From assembly GCA_945910395.1 (NCBI GenBank), contig CAMDYX010000005.1:20675-84674 (forward strand): a stretch of 64,000 bases of DNA, given 5' to 3'. Position 1 is the stretch's first letter, and every line of letters starts with the position of its first letter. A program made the translations under genes and the position numbers. Source of the DNA: an uncultured Agathobacter sp. Lineage in GTDB: Bacteria; Bacillota; Clostridia; Lachnospirales; Lachnospiraceae. This document shows, piece by piece, positions 1 to 7,253 of the stretch. The notes beneath the pieces are model-generated. The model was given only the letters and a program-made list of their open reading frames with translations, made no database searches and had not been told where the DNA came from.

Positions 1-26
1 GTGATCAAGGAAAGGAGAAGAAAACC

Positions 27-551
27 ATGAAGTTCATTCTTTTCCTTTCAGAAGCAATTGTACCATTGCTTCTATTCTATATTGTAGGAACGGCGCTGGT
101 ACAAAAGAAAAATGTATATGAGGATTTTCTTGTGGGGGCAAAGAAGGGTGTAAAAACCGTTGTGGAGATCATGCCGACCTTAATCGGTCTTCTGGTAGCG
201 GTGGGAGTCCTTCGGGCCTCCGGTTTTTTAGATCTGGTAGGGAACCTGCTAAAAGAGGCGCTTTCAGGAACGAATTTCCCGGGAGAGCTGATACCCCTTA
301 GTCTGGTCAAAATGTTTTCTTCCTCCGCAGCAACGGGACTACTTCTGGATATTTATAAGCAGCATGGGACGGATTCCTTTCTGGGGTTTGCTTCCTCTCT
401 GCTGCTTAGTAGTACAGAGACGATTTTTTACACGATGTCTATTTACTTTATGTCGGTCAAGGTTAAAAAAACCGGATATACATTTGCCGGAGCACTTTTT
501 GCATCGCTAGCGGGACTGTTTGCCAGTGTCTGGATTGCAGGAAAAATATAA
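27..551 (+). CDS. spmB: Spore maturation protein B
   Basis: The 174-residue product is almost entirely hydrophobic, with about four to five membrane segments, and matches the SpmB half of the SpmA/SpmB pair (nucleoside-recognition 'Gate' domain). The loop with MPTLIGLL and the stretch LSSTETIFYTMSIYF are typical of the family. SpmA/B are needed for spore-core dehydration and heat resistance, so the gene points to a spore-forming lineage. The ATG at 27 is preceded by AAAGGAG at 11-17. The window starts just upstream, so spmA probably lies immediately outside; the TGA at 2-4 could be its stop, but that cannot be confirmed. Family assignment rests on recognition of the sequence. Confidence 0.9.
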   Translation: MKFILFLSEAIVPLLLFYIVGTALVQKKNVYEDFLVGAKKGVKTVVEIMPTLIGLLVAVGVLRASGFLDLVGNLLKEALSGTNFPGELIPLSLVKMFSSSAATGLLLDIYKQHGTDSFLGFASSLLLSSTETIFYTMSIYFMSVKVKKTGYTFAGALFASLAGLFASVWIAGKI

Positions 552-616
552 GTAAAATCCATGGATAAGTCTTTTCCTTGAGAGAAAATACAGGTATAAT
601 GCAAGAAAAGGTAACT

Positions 617-790
617 CACATTTTACAATTGTGTTTGAAAGAAGTTTGCATATTTGAATCAGAACCCACTTTCGTTTGTAAAAAGCGTAGCGGTACTAAA
701 TTCGCAAGGAATTGCTCATTAAGTACCGACGCTTTTTAAACGTTCTGATATAAATAGCAAACTTCATTCTCGACACAATCTCTGAAATGG
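617..790 (+). repeat. Dispersed palindromic element, copy A
   Basis: This is an imperfect inverted repeat of about 175 bp. The inner arms (AAAAAGCGTAGCGGTACTAA and its complement near 715-736) flank a short loop around 705. The next arms out are GAAGTTTGCATATTTGAATC against the complement of GATATAAATAGCAAACTTC, and the outer ends pair around CATTTTACAATTGTGT. Near-identical cores recur at 28587, 39157, 55741 and 63929. No coding potential is seen. A TATAAT at 595-600 lies just upstream, so the element may be transcribed into the sirtuin mRNA leader. Confidence 0.85.
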
Positions 791-814
791 GATATATAAA
801 AAGGAGATGGCATT

Positions 815-1552
815 TTGGAAGAGAAGAACTTAAGCGCAATAGAGACTTTTTTACAAATGGTAAAGGAATCCGACAATATTGTCTTTTTTGGCGGGGCAGG
901 GGTATCCACGGAAAGCGGAATCCCGGACTTTCGCAGCGTAGACGGATTGTACAACCAAAAGTATGATTATCCGCCGGAGACCATATTGAGCCATACCTTT
1001 TACCGGAGAAATCCTAAGGAGTTTTACCGCTTTTACCGGGATAAAATGCTTTGTCTGGATGCGCAGCCGAATATCACACATAGTAAGCTGGCGGAGCTGG
1101 AAAAAGCGGGAAAGCTGAAGGCTGTGGTAACACAGAATATCGATGGTCTCCATCAGAAGGCAGGAAGCAAGCATGTGATGGAGCTCCATGGCAGCGTGCT
1201 CCGCAATTACTGTGAGCGCTGCGGCGAATTTATGTCTGCTGAAGAAATCCTGCACTCCGAGGGAGTTCCAAAATGCCCCCGCTGTGGCGGTCCGGTAAAA
1301 CCGGATGTTGTCCTCTACGAAGAGGGACTGGATCAAAAGACCATAGAGGATGCCGTCTACTATATCAGCCATGCAGATATGCTGATTATCGGAGGAACCT
1401 CCCTTGCGGTATATCCGGCGGCAGGGCTCATCGATTATTACAGAGGAAATAAGCTTGTACTGATCAATAAATCTACTACGCCAATGGATAACAAAGCAGA
1501 TCTGTTGATTCAGGCAGGACTGGGTGAAGTGTTTGGAAAGGTTGAGATATAA
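815..1552 (+). CDS. cobB: Sir2-family NAD-dependent protein deacylase
   Basis: This sirtuin removes acyl groups from lysines of cytoplasmic proteins using NAD+. The NAD-binding motif GAGVSTESGIPDFRS lies at about residues 27-41, TQNIDGLHQKAG follows near 108, and the catalytic histidine is in ELHGS. Two CxxC pairs (CERCG and CPRCGG) form the structural zinc site. At 245 residues it is the usual bacterial length. The start is TTG at 815, chosen because AAGGAG lies at 801-806 with 8 nt spacing. The stop is followed 2 nt later by the DUF951 gene, so the two are probably co-transcribed. Confidence 0.93.
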   Translation: MEEKNLSAIETFLQMVKESDNIVFFGGAGVSTESGIPDFRSVDGLYNQKYDYPPETILSHTFYRRNPKEFYRFYRDKMLCLDAQPNITHSKLAELEKAGKLKAVVTQNIDGLHQKAGSKHVMELHGSVLRNYCERCGEFMSAEEILHSEGVPKCPRCGGPVKPDVVLYEEGLDQKTIEDAVYYISHADMLIIGGTSLAVYPAAGLIDYYRGNKLVLINKSTTPMDNKADLLIQAGLGEVFGKVEI

Positions 1553-1554
1553 GA

Positions 1555-1749
1555 ATGGATAAATATGCAGTAGGAGATATCGTAAAATTAAAGAAGCCCC
1601 ATCCATGTGGCAGCAGTGAGTGGGAAATCCTTCGTGTTGGAGCGGACTTCCGGTTAAAATGCATGGGATGCGGGCATCAGGTCATGGTAAAAAGAACCCT
1701 TGTGGAAAAAAATGATCGTGGACTTACAAAGAAAGAAGCGCTCTCGTAG
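1555..1749 (+). CDS. DUF951 family small protein
   Basis: This 64-residue protein belongs to DUF951, a family of small, mostly Firmicute proteins of unknown biochemical role. The pattern VGDIVKLKKPHPCGSSEWEI followed by a C-x2-C (CMGCGH) is characteristic and could bind metal or nucleic acid; that is inference. The ATG follows the sirtuin stop by 2 nt, suggesting translational coupling. The stop codon lies in the loop of the terminator that ends this transcript. Confidence 0.88.
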   Translation: MDKYAVGDIVKLKKPHPCGSSEWEILRVGADFRLKCMGCGHQVMVKRTLVEKNDRGLTKKEALS

Positions 1750-1768
1750 CGCTTCTTTCTCTGCTTTA
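1730..1768 (+). terminator. Rho-independent terminator overlapping the DUF951 stop
   Basis: A perfect 13-bp stem (AGAAAGAAGCGCT, 1730-1742, with AGCGCTTCTTTCT, 1748-1760) has a 5-nt loop that contains the DUF951 stop codon. The T-rich tail is part of the right arm, with only a weak run after it, so efficiency is uncertain. Confidence 0.65.
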
Positions 1769-1795
1769 TACGTAATTCTTTACATAAACACGAAA

Positions 1796-1826
1796 ACTTG
1801 ACGATTGTCAAGTAAAATGATAAAAT
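1796..1826 (+). promoter_or_regulatory. Promoter with overlapping palindromic operator
   Basis: A sigma-A-type promoter has -35 TTGACG (1798-1803), a 17-bp spacer and -10 TAAAAT (1821-1826). The perfect palindrome ACTTGACGATTGTCAAGT (1796-1813) covers the -35 box. Such a position suits a repressor that blocks RNA polymerase, as in autoregulated toxin-antitoxin operons. The predicted transcript start is about 12 nt before the kinase-like gene's ATG. Confidence 0.65.
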
Positions 1827-1844
1827 CTGAAAAGGAGGATGCGT

Positions 1845-2666
1845 ATGAAGCAAATCGAAAAAGAACTACAGGATCTCAGATATCTGGAATGGACAAAAAC
1901 GCGCCATTCCTCCGGTACTGCCGGCTCCTTTCTAAAATCATTTGAAAATAGCCGGGGGAAGAGAATATATTACAAATTGTCAAATTTTGACTCGATTCAG
2001 GGAATAGTAGGGCACGAGTGTATCAACGAGATTCTTGCTGACCGGTTACTTACGATTTTAAATATAGAGCATGTACCATATCGACTAATCCATGCAAAGA
2101 TACAGATTCGCGGAATAGAATACGAGACATATTTATGTGCATCAGAGGATTTTAAAAAGAAAGGTGAAAGTAAAATTGCGCTGGATGCATTTTATGATAT
2201 GGAGGCAGAGATTGGAGAAAGACCTTTGGACTTCTGTATACGGATGGGATGGGGAGATTATATCTGGGAAATGTTAACAATTGACTATCTGATACAAAAC
2301 CGCGATAGGCATGGTGCAAATATTGAAGTTCTGCGGAGCAAAAAGGAAAAAACCATTCGATTGGCACCTCTATTTGATCATGGTCTTTCCTTTGTATTTT
2401 CCTGCTATAATGATGCCATGCTTGAAGAAGCCAGGTCTATGAAAGAATCAAAAATCCAATGCTTTGTGGGAACAAGCTCTGCAAAAGAAAACTTAAATCT
2501 GATTCCAATGGATAAATTAAAAAAATTGCCGGTATTTGATGAAAAGATAAGGCAAATTCTGTTTGACGGATTTGAAGGAATCGTAACAGAAAAGTGGATG
2601 GATATCGTGTGGAGCCAGCTGACATCGAGGGTAAAAATATATGAAGATATATGCAATAATAGATGA
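1845..2666 (+). CDS. HipA-like kinase-fold protein
   Basis: The 273-residue protein carries the HipA C-terminal kinase signature. NRDRHGANIEVL contains D154-x-H156-x-x-N159 (catalytic Asp and metal-binding Asn), and APLFDHGLSF (D178) supplies the second metal-binding Asp. It is much shorter than E. coli HipA (about 440 residues) and lacks a recognisable N-terminal subdomain, resembling the compact HipT-type kinases. The ATG at 1845 is preferred over 1839 because AAAGGAGG (1831-1838) abuts the latter. The 3' end overlaps the next gene by 26 nt, implying coupled translation. Known HipA/HipT kinases phosphorylate aminoacyl-tRNA synthetases; whether this one does is unknown. Confidence 0.7.
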   Translation: MKQIEKELQDLRYLEWTKTRHSSGTAGSFLKSFENSRGKRIYYKLSNFDSIQGIVGHECINEILADRLLTILNIEHVPYRLIHAKIQIRGIEYETYLCASEDFKKKGESKIALDAFYDMEAEIGERPLDFCIRMGWGDYIWEMLTIDYLIQNRDRHGANIEVLRSKKEKTIRLAPLFDHGLSFVFSCYNDAMLEEARSMKESKIQCFVGTSSAKENLNLIPMDKLKKLPVFDEKIRQILFDGFEGIVTEKWMDIVWSQLTSRVKIYEDICNNR

Positions 2667-3444
2667 TGATGAAAAAAAAGAACTCGCGTATTTTATCTAC
2701 TATGAAAAGATAAACGAGTGCTATATTGAAATTCGTGACGATGTGGATGTATGGGACTTACCTTTCATTCTGGAGCATTTTGTAAGAAACGGAAAGAGAA
2801 CGGTAGACCCCTATCATACGTTATTATGGCTTCGACAGCGTGTAGTCCCATCGGACAGGCAGAATATCGGCATGATTTTAAAAGAATGCGGACTGGAAAC
2901 CTATGATGAAATTGCACTCTTTCTAATAGCGGATGGACGATGCGCACAAGACTCATGTTATATAAAAAGGATAAAAAACCAGCAGCTGCCGCCGGAAATC
3001 GTTACAAGAATGAGCCATCGACTGGTATCTGCCACCGGATATGGGCAGACGGATTATCTGATTACGTTTGCTGATGGAACAGTAGCAACTATTGAATTAA
3101 GTAAATATTGTGAAGATTTTCCATGGATTAAAAGAATGATGGAGTATGCATATAACATTTCAGAGGCCAAGGTTGCATGTGGCGGAAGCTGCATCAGCTG
3201 GTCGGACAAATGGAAAATGCCATACGATTTTTTCTACGCGCATGCACAGAGACTGCCGTTTTCCGAAAAGGTTTTGCATCAGTTTGCCAATCAAAGCAGA
3301 ATGACAACTCAAGAGGTTATGTCGCTTTTAAAATGTACCCGTCAAAATGTAAATGATCTGGTAAACCGTGGAAAGCTGGTGCCGATTGATACAGCAGGTA
3401 AAAACTATCAGTTTTATCGCAAAGATGTGGAAGCATTATTATAG
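2641..3444 (+). CDS. Uncharacterised protein with C-terminal helix-turn-helix, partner of the HipA-like kinase
   Basis: The 267-residue product is not recognised over its first 200 residues. The last 45 residues (TTQEVMSLLKCTRQNVNDLV then GKNYQFYRKDVEALL) form a MerR/excisionase-type winged helix-turn-helix, so DNA binding is likely. The central part (about 130-205) contains TDYLITFADGTVATIELSKY, reminiscent of small DUF2442-like beta domains. The gene begins 26 nt inside the kinase gene. By analogy with hip modules this protein could be the antitoxin and repressor acting on the palindrome at 1796-1813; this is inference. The order kinase-then-regulator differs from classical hipBA. Confidence 0.6.
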   Translation: MKIYAIIDDDEKKELAYFIYYEKINECYIEIRDDVDVWDLPFILEHFVRNGKRTVDPYHTLLWLRQRVVPSDRQNIGMILKECGLETYDEIALFLIADGRCAQDSCYIKRIKNQQLPPEIVTRMSHRLVSATGYGQTDYLITFADGTVATIELSKYCEDFPWIKRMMEYAYNISEAKVACGGSCISWSDKWKMPYDFFYAHAQRLPFSEKVLHQFANQSRMTTQEVMSLLKCTRQNVNDLVNRGKLVPIDTAGKNYQFYRKDVEALL

Positions 3445-3480
3445 AAAGAATAAAAAAGTGGGAGAATCGGAAAAAAGTGC

Positions 3481-3509
3481 TTGAAAATGGTGGAAAACCA
3501 TGTTATTAT
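3481..3509 (+). promoter_or_regulatory. Promoter of the rpsF-ssb-rpsR operon
   Basis: -35 TTGAAA (3481-3486), a 17-bp spacer and -10 TATTAT (3504-3509) place the transcript start near 3516. A short hairpin (GCTCACG, 3537-3540 onward, with CGTGGGC, 3551-3557) follows in the leader where S6:S18 autoregulatory RNA elements occur in Firmicutes. The diagnostic CCG bulge of that motif could not be placed with certainty. Confidence 0.7.
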
Positions 3510-3582
3510 CTATTCTCGTGGTATATTAAATTCCTTGCTCACGGAATGATCGTGGGCCAGAGACCAAAAGGAGGTAAATCGC

Positions 3583-3873
3583 ATGAACAAGTATGAATTA
3601 GCACTCGTTGTCAGTGCAAAGATCGAAGACGATGCGAGAACAGCAACCGTAGAGAAGGCAAAAGAGTATATTACTCGTGTCGGCGGTGTTGTAACTGAAG
3701 TTGAAGAGCAGGGTAAGAAGAAATTAGCATATGACATTCAGCATATGTCAGAAGGCTTCTACTACTTCATTCAGTTTGATGCAGAGTCCAATGTGCCAGC
3801 TCTTGTTGAGCAGGATGTTCGTATTATGGACAATGTTCTTCGTTTCTTATGCGTGAGAAAAGACGAGGCATAA
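3583..3873 (+). CDS. rpsF: 30S ribosomal protein S6
   Basis: S6 is a 30S subunit protein that binds next to S18 on the central domain of 16S rRNA. The 96-residue sequence begins MNKYELALVVSAKI and contains the family segment GKKKLAYDIQHMSEGFYYFI; length is normal. It is the first gene of the conserved rpsF-ssb-rpsR operon, with a strong ribosome binding site (AAAGGAGG) before the ATG. The operon pairs two adjacent ribosomal proteins with the replication protein SSB, as in most Firmicutes. Confidence 0.97.
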   Translation: MNKYELALVVSAKIEDDARTATVEKAKEYITRVGGVVTEVEEQGKKKLAYDIQHMSEGFYYFIQFDAESNVPALVEQDVRIMDNVLRFLCVRKDEA

Positions 3874-3894
3874 GATTAGAACAAAGGAGATCGT

Positions 3895-4347
3895 ATGAAT
3901 AAAGTACTACTGATGGGAAGATTGACCAGAGACGCTGAAATCCGCTATTCTCAGGGGGACAATTCCATGGCAATCGCAAGATTTTCACTTGCGGTAGACC
4001 GTCGGGGCCGTAGAGATAGCAATAGCAGCGAAGAGCAGACAGCAGATTTTATTAACTGTGTTGCTTTCGGAAAAACAGCAGATTTTCTGGAGAGATTTGG
4101 CCGTAAGGGAACAAAATTTGTAGTAGAGGGACGCATCCAGACCGGTAGCTATACCAATAAGGATGGACAGCGTGTTTATACAACAGATGTTGTAGTTGAG
4201 AATCTGGAATTTGCAGAGAGCAAAAATGCAGCAGGCGGTAATGATGGTGGATTTACACCGGCAGAGAGACCGGCACCAAGCGGTGCAGCTGGAGACGGAT
4301 TCATGAACATCCCAGACGGAATTGATGAAGAATTACCATTTAACTAA
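3895..4347 (+). CDS. ssb: Single-stranded DNA-binding protein
   Basis: SSB coats single-stranded DNA in replication, repair and recombination. The OB fold occupies residues 1 to about 108 ([39 protein letters not shown]). A Gly/Pro-rich linker follows and the acidic tip DEELPFN ends the protein, matching the conserved C-terminal peptide (DDDLPF type) that recruits DNA repair and replication partners. At 150 residues it has normal length. It lies between rpsF and rpsR with short gaps, as part of one operon. Confidence 0.97.
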   Translation: MNKVLLMGRLTRDAEIRYSQGDNSMAIARFSLAVDRRGRRDSNSSEEQTADFINCVAFGKTADFLERFGRKGTKFVVEGRIQTGSYTNKDGQRVYTTDVVVENLEFAESKNAAGGNDGGFTPAERPAPSGAAGDGFMNIPDGIDEELPFN

Positions 4348-4364
4348 ACAAGGAGGTAACTATC

Positions 4365-4625
4365 ATGGCTTTCAATAAGGCAGCTGGCGATGGCGCTTCT
4401 ATGAAGAGAAGACCAATGCGTAGAAGAAAAAAGGTTTGTGTATTCTGTGGCAAAGATAATGTCATTGATTATAAGGATGTAAACAAGTTAAAGAGATATA
4501 TCTCTGAGAGAGGAAAGATTCTTCCTCGTCGTATCACAGGAAACTGTGCAAAGCATCAGAGAGCTCTTACTGTAGCTATTAAGAGAGCACGTCACTTAGC
4601 ATTAATGCCATACGTACAGGATTAA
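4365..4625 (+). CDS. rpsR: 30S ribosomal protein S18
   Basis: S18 pairs with S6 on the 30S platform. The 86-residue sequence has the conserved core [39 protein letters not shown] and a basic C-terminus. C-x2-C plus the downstream GNCAKHQR matches the zinc-binding (C+) form of S18. An AAGGAGG ribosome binding site precedes the ATG. It is the last gene of the operon and is followed by a strong terminator. Confidence 0.97.
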   Translation: MAFNKAAGDGASMKRRPMRRRKKVCVFCGKDNVIDYKDVNKLKRYISERGKILPRRITGNCAKHQRALTVAIKRARHLALMPYVQD

Positions 4626-4636
4626 TTCCAAAAAGT

Positions 4637-4671
4637 AACACCCTTCGGAGAAATTCGAAGGGTGTTTTTTT
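4637..4671 (+). terminator. Terminator of the rpsF-ssb-rpsR operon
   Basis: The 11-bp perfect stem AACACCCTTCG (4637-4647) / CGAAGGGTGTT (4656-4666) is followed by a run of seven T residues. Confidence 0.9.
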
Positions 4672-4682
4672 ATGAGAATTGA

Positions 4683-4760
4683 GCGCATAAAATGTGGGAA
4701 TAATTAAAATACTCGCTCATAAAATGTGAAAAATACAATTGAAATGGCTCATTTTATGTG
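4683..4760 (+). promoter_or_regulatory. Three 14-bp repeats at an exact 32-bp period
   Basis: GCGCATAAAATGTG (4683-4696), GCTCATAAAATGTG (4715-4728) and GCTCATTTTATGTG (4747-4760) begin exactly 32 bp apart, about three helical turns, so all would face the same side of the DNA. The third unit keeps the flanks GCTCAT and ATGTG but has TTT for AAA in the middle. The array ends 30 bp before the AAA ATPase start codon. This arrangement suggests a cooperative operator; no binding protein is known. Confidence 0.6.
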
Positions 4761-4790
4761 ATAAGCTTCAAATAGAAGGAGGAATCCTAT

Positions 4791-6125
4791 ATGTATTTAA
4801 GAAGAAAAATAGACCAATTCCTAAAACAATGGAAAGAAGACCCGGAGCATAAGCCTTTAATTGTAAAAGGCGCACGGCAGATAGGTAAAACAGAATCGAT
4901 TTTACATTTTGCGAACGAAAACTATTCAAATGTGATATATATTAATTTTGCCCTTGAGAAAAAATACAGTTCGATTGTAGCGGATGGATATGATGTGGAA
5001 ACGGTTATAAAAAATATTACACTTGTCAATCCATCCTTCCATTTTATAGAGAAGGAAACGCTCCTTATTTTTGATGAGATTCAGGAATACCCGGATGTTG
5101 CAACCACATTAAAGGCCTTTCGGCAGGACGGACGATTTGACGTGATCTGTAGCGGTTCCATGCTGGGAATTAATTATAAAAGGATTCACAGTAACAGCGT
5201 AGGGAATAAGACAGATTATGAAATGTACTCCATGGACTTCGAGGAATTCCTGTGGGCAAAAGGATATCAGGAAAATCAGATTCGATCCATTTATGATCAT
5301 ATGGTAAAAAATGTACCATTTAGTGATACTGAGTTATCTATTTTTAAGTCGCTGTTTCTGGACTACTGTGTATTGGGGGGGATGCCGGATGTTGTACAGG
5401 GATATATCAAAACAGGCACTTTTTCCGGTTCTCTGGAGATACAGGAGCAGATTCGATTAGACTATGAAGAAGATGTAAGAAAGTATGCGCAAGGTCTGGA
5501 TCAGGCAAAAATCATTCAGATTTATCGCAGTATTCCTGCGCAGCTTGCAAAGGAAAACAAGAAGTTCCAATTTAATAAGCTGGATAAAAATGCACGTTCA
5601 CGGGAATATACCGGTTGTATAGAATGGCTGATTGATGCAGGAGTTATTACGGAATGTAACTGTTTGCTTTACCCGGAATTGCCGCTGAAGGGAAATGTGG
5701 ACGAGACAAAATACAAGCTGTATTACCCGGATACCGGGTTGCTGGTTTCTTCGTTGGACGAGGAGGCACAGGAAGATCTTAGAGTAAATAAAAATTTGGG
5801 TGTTTATAAAGGTGCTTTGTATGAGAACTTTGTTGCGGAAGCTTTTGTAAAACAGGGATTAGGCCTTTACTATTTTAAGAAAGAGAATTCTTCTCTGGAA
5901 GAGGACTTTTTCGTGCGATCCAAAAATGAACTGATTCCGGTAGAAGTAAAATCCAATAATGACAGATCAAAATCATTGGCGGCGCTGATAAAAAATGAAA
6001 ATTATAGTGATATCAAGCATGGAATAAAGCTGGGAGATTTTAATGTTGGTTGTTCAAATGGGATATATACGTTTCCCTATTTTTGTGCATTTATGATGAA
6101 GGAATATGTAAAGAGCTGGGACTAA
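4791..6125 (+). CDS. AAA-family ATPase with DUF4143 domain
   Basis: The protein has an N-terminal AAA_14-type P-loop (Walker A GARQIGKTES, residues 27-36; Walker B LLIFDEIQEYP near 90) and a DUF4143 domain (about 205-370). The C-terminal patch EEDFFVRSKNELIPVEVKS has the D...ExK spacing of PD-(D/E)xK nucleases. Such ATPases are numerous and sporadically distributed in anaerobic gut bacteria and their role is not established. At 444 residues it is typical in length. An AGAAGGAGG ribosome binding site precedes the ATG. The gene stands alone, with its own repeat-containing upstream region and a strong terminator, which suits a mobile single-gene cassette. Confidence 0.85.
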   Translation: MYLRRKIDQFLKQWKEDPEHKPLIVKGARQIGKTESILHFANENYSNVIYINFALEKKYSSIVADGYDVETVIKNITLVNPSFHFIEKETLLIFDEIQEYPDVATTLKAFRQDGRFDVICSGSMLGINYKRIHSNSVGNKTDYEMYSMDFEEFLWAKGYQENQIRSIYDHMVKNVPFSDTELSIFKSLFLDYCVLGGMPDVVQGYIKTGTFSGSLEIQEQIRLDYEEDVRKYAQGLDQAKIIQIYRSIPAQLAKENKKFQFNKLDKNARSREYTGCIEWLIDAGVITECNCLLYPELPLKGNVDETKYKLYYPDTGLLVSSLDEEAQEDLRVNKNLGVYKGALYENFVAEAFVKQGLGLYYFKKENSSLEEDFFVRSKNELIPVEVKSNNDRSKSLAALIKNENYSDIKHGIKLGDFNVGCSNGIYTFPYFCAFMMKEYVKSWD

Positions 6126-6142
6126 GGAGAAGGAAAAGATAG

Positions 6143-6190
6143 GACTGATTCCAAATGGAAGAACATTCCATTTGGAATCAGTCTTTTTTT
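6143..6190 (+). terminator. Terminator after the AAA/DUF4143 gene
   Basis: A perfect 17-bp stem (left arm 6143-6159, starting GACTGATTCC; right arm 6167-6183, ending GGAATCAGTC) is followed by seven T residues. Confidence 0.93.
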
Positions 6191-6220
6191 GTACAAATCT
6201 TGCAAAAACTAATGATAAAA

Positions 6221-6299
6221 TTTGTGAGCATTTGTGATTGACTGTGACCGAATTTGAAAGTATAGTAAATTTATCAAGAACGAATTTGAATGTTTGTGA
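6221..6299 (+). promoter_or_regulatory. Promoter and candidate FruR operators of the fructose operon
   Basis: The promoter is -35 TTGACT (6238-6243), a 17-bp spacer and -10 TATAGT (6261-6266). TTTGTGA occurs three times (6221-6227, 6231-6237, 6293-6299), and CGAATTTGAA is repeated at 6249-6258 and 6281-6290, between the promoter boxes and just downstream of the -10. Repeats flanking a promoter suit control by the DeoR-family regulator at the end of the operon. Assignment of any one repeat as the operator is inference. Confidence 0.6.
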
Positions 6300-6326
6300 A
6301 CGTTTTAGAAAGAAAGGGGTGAAAAA

Positions 6327-7238
6327 ATGATCTATACGTTAACAGTAAATCCCTCCATTGATTACATCGTTGCAGTAGAGGATTTCAAGCTTGGACTTAC
6401 AAACCGTACAAGCGCCGAGAAGCTTCTGCCCGGAGGAAAGGGAATCAATGTCTCCCAGGTGTTGAAGAATCTGGGGGTGGAAAATACCGCACTGGGATTT
6501 GTGGCAGGATTTACGGGAGATGCCCTTGTAAGAGAGCTGGAGCGCAGGGGAATCAAGCAGGAATTTATCCACATTAAAAACGGAATGACCAGAATCAATG
6601 TAAAGCTGACCTCCATTGACGGTACGGAGATCAACGGACAGGGACCGGATATTTCAAAAGAAGATATGGAATCTCTTTTCCTGCGGTTAGACCAGCTAGA
6701 GGACGGGGATGTCCTGTTTCTTGCCGGAAGCATACCGGGTTCGTTGCCTAGTGACCTGTATCAGAAGATTATGGTGCGATTAGAGAAAAAAGACATTTTG
6801 TTTGTTGTGGATGCCACAAGGGAGCTGCTTACCAAAGTCTTAGAGTACCATCCGTTTTTGATCAAGCCCAACAATCATGAGCTGGGCGAGATCTTTGGAG
6901 TGGAGCTTCGTACCAGAGAATCCGTGGTGCCATACGCGAAGAAGCTGCAGGAGATGGGAGCGCGCAATGTGCTGGTTTCCATGGCTGGCGAGGGATCGGT
7001 TCTTGTGGCAGAGGATGGAAGCATCGTTTCCCATGAGGCACCAAAAGGGGTTCTAGTCAATGGTGTCGGAGCGGGAGACTCTATGGTGGCAGGCTTTATG
7101 GCGGGATACATGAAAACGAAGGATTATGCGTATGCTTACAGAATGGGAGCATCGGCAGGAAGTGCCAGCGCTTTTTCCGAGGACCTTGCTACCGAGCAGG
7201 AAATTAAAAAGGTTATGAGAGAAACATTTGGAGAATAA
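6327..7238 (+). CDS. fruK: 1-phosphofructokinase
   Basis: FruK phosphorylates fructose 1-phosphate, made by the fructose PTS, to fructose 1,6-bisphosphate. The 303-residue protein is a PfkB-family sugar kinase. The N-terminal LTVNPSIDY and LPGGKGINVSQVL bind sugar, and NGVGAGDSMVAGF near residue 247 carries the anion hole and catalytic Asp. It is first in an operon with fruA, a HPr gene, EI and a DeoR regulator, giving a complete uptake and phosphorylation route to glycolysis. GAAAGGGG precedes the ATG. Confidence 0.95.
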   Translation: MIYTLTVNPSIDYIVAVEDFKLGLTNRTSAEKLLPGGKGINVSQVLKNLGVENTALGFVAGFTGDALVRELERRGIKQEFIHIKNGMTRINVKLTSIDGTEINGQGPDISKEDMESLFLRLDQLEDGDVLFLAGSIPGSLPSDLYQKIMVRLEKKDILFVVDATRELLTKVLEYHPFLIKPNNHELGEIFGVELRTRESVVPYAKKLQEMGARNVLVSMAGEGSVLVAEDGSIVSHEAPKGVLVNGVGAGDSMVAGFMAGYMKTKDYAYAYRMGASAGSASAFSEDLATEQEIKKVMRETFGE

Positions 7239-7253
7239 GGAGAGGGACAGGAT

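Noticed and set aside
851..1606. A 251-codon minus-strand open frame over the sirtuin gene
   Set aside because: The plus-strand sirtuin has all motifs; the antisense frame has none.
3537..3557. S6:S18-binding leader RNA before rpsF
   Set aside because: A hairpin is present, but the CCG-containing bulge that defines the motif could not be placed, so it is mentioned only with the promoter.
4683..4760. Evenly spaced repeats as a CRISPR array
   Set aside because: Repeats are only 14 bp, there are three, one differs at the centre, and no cas genes are near.
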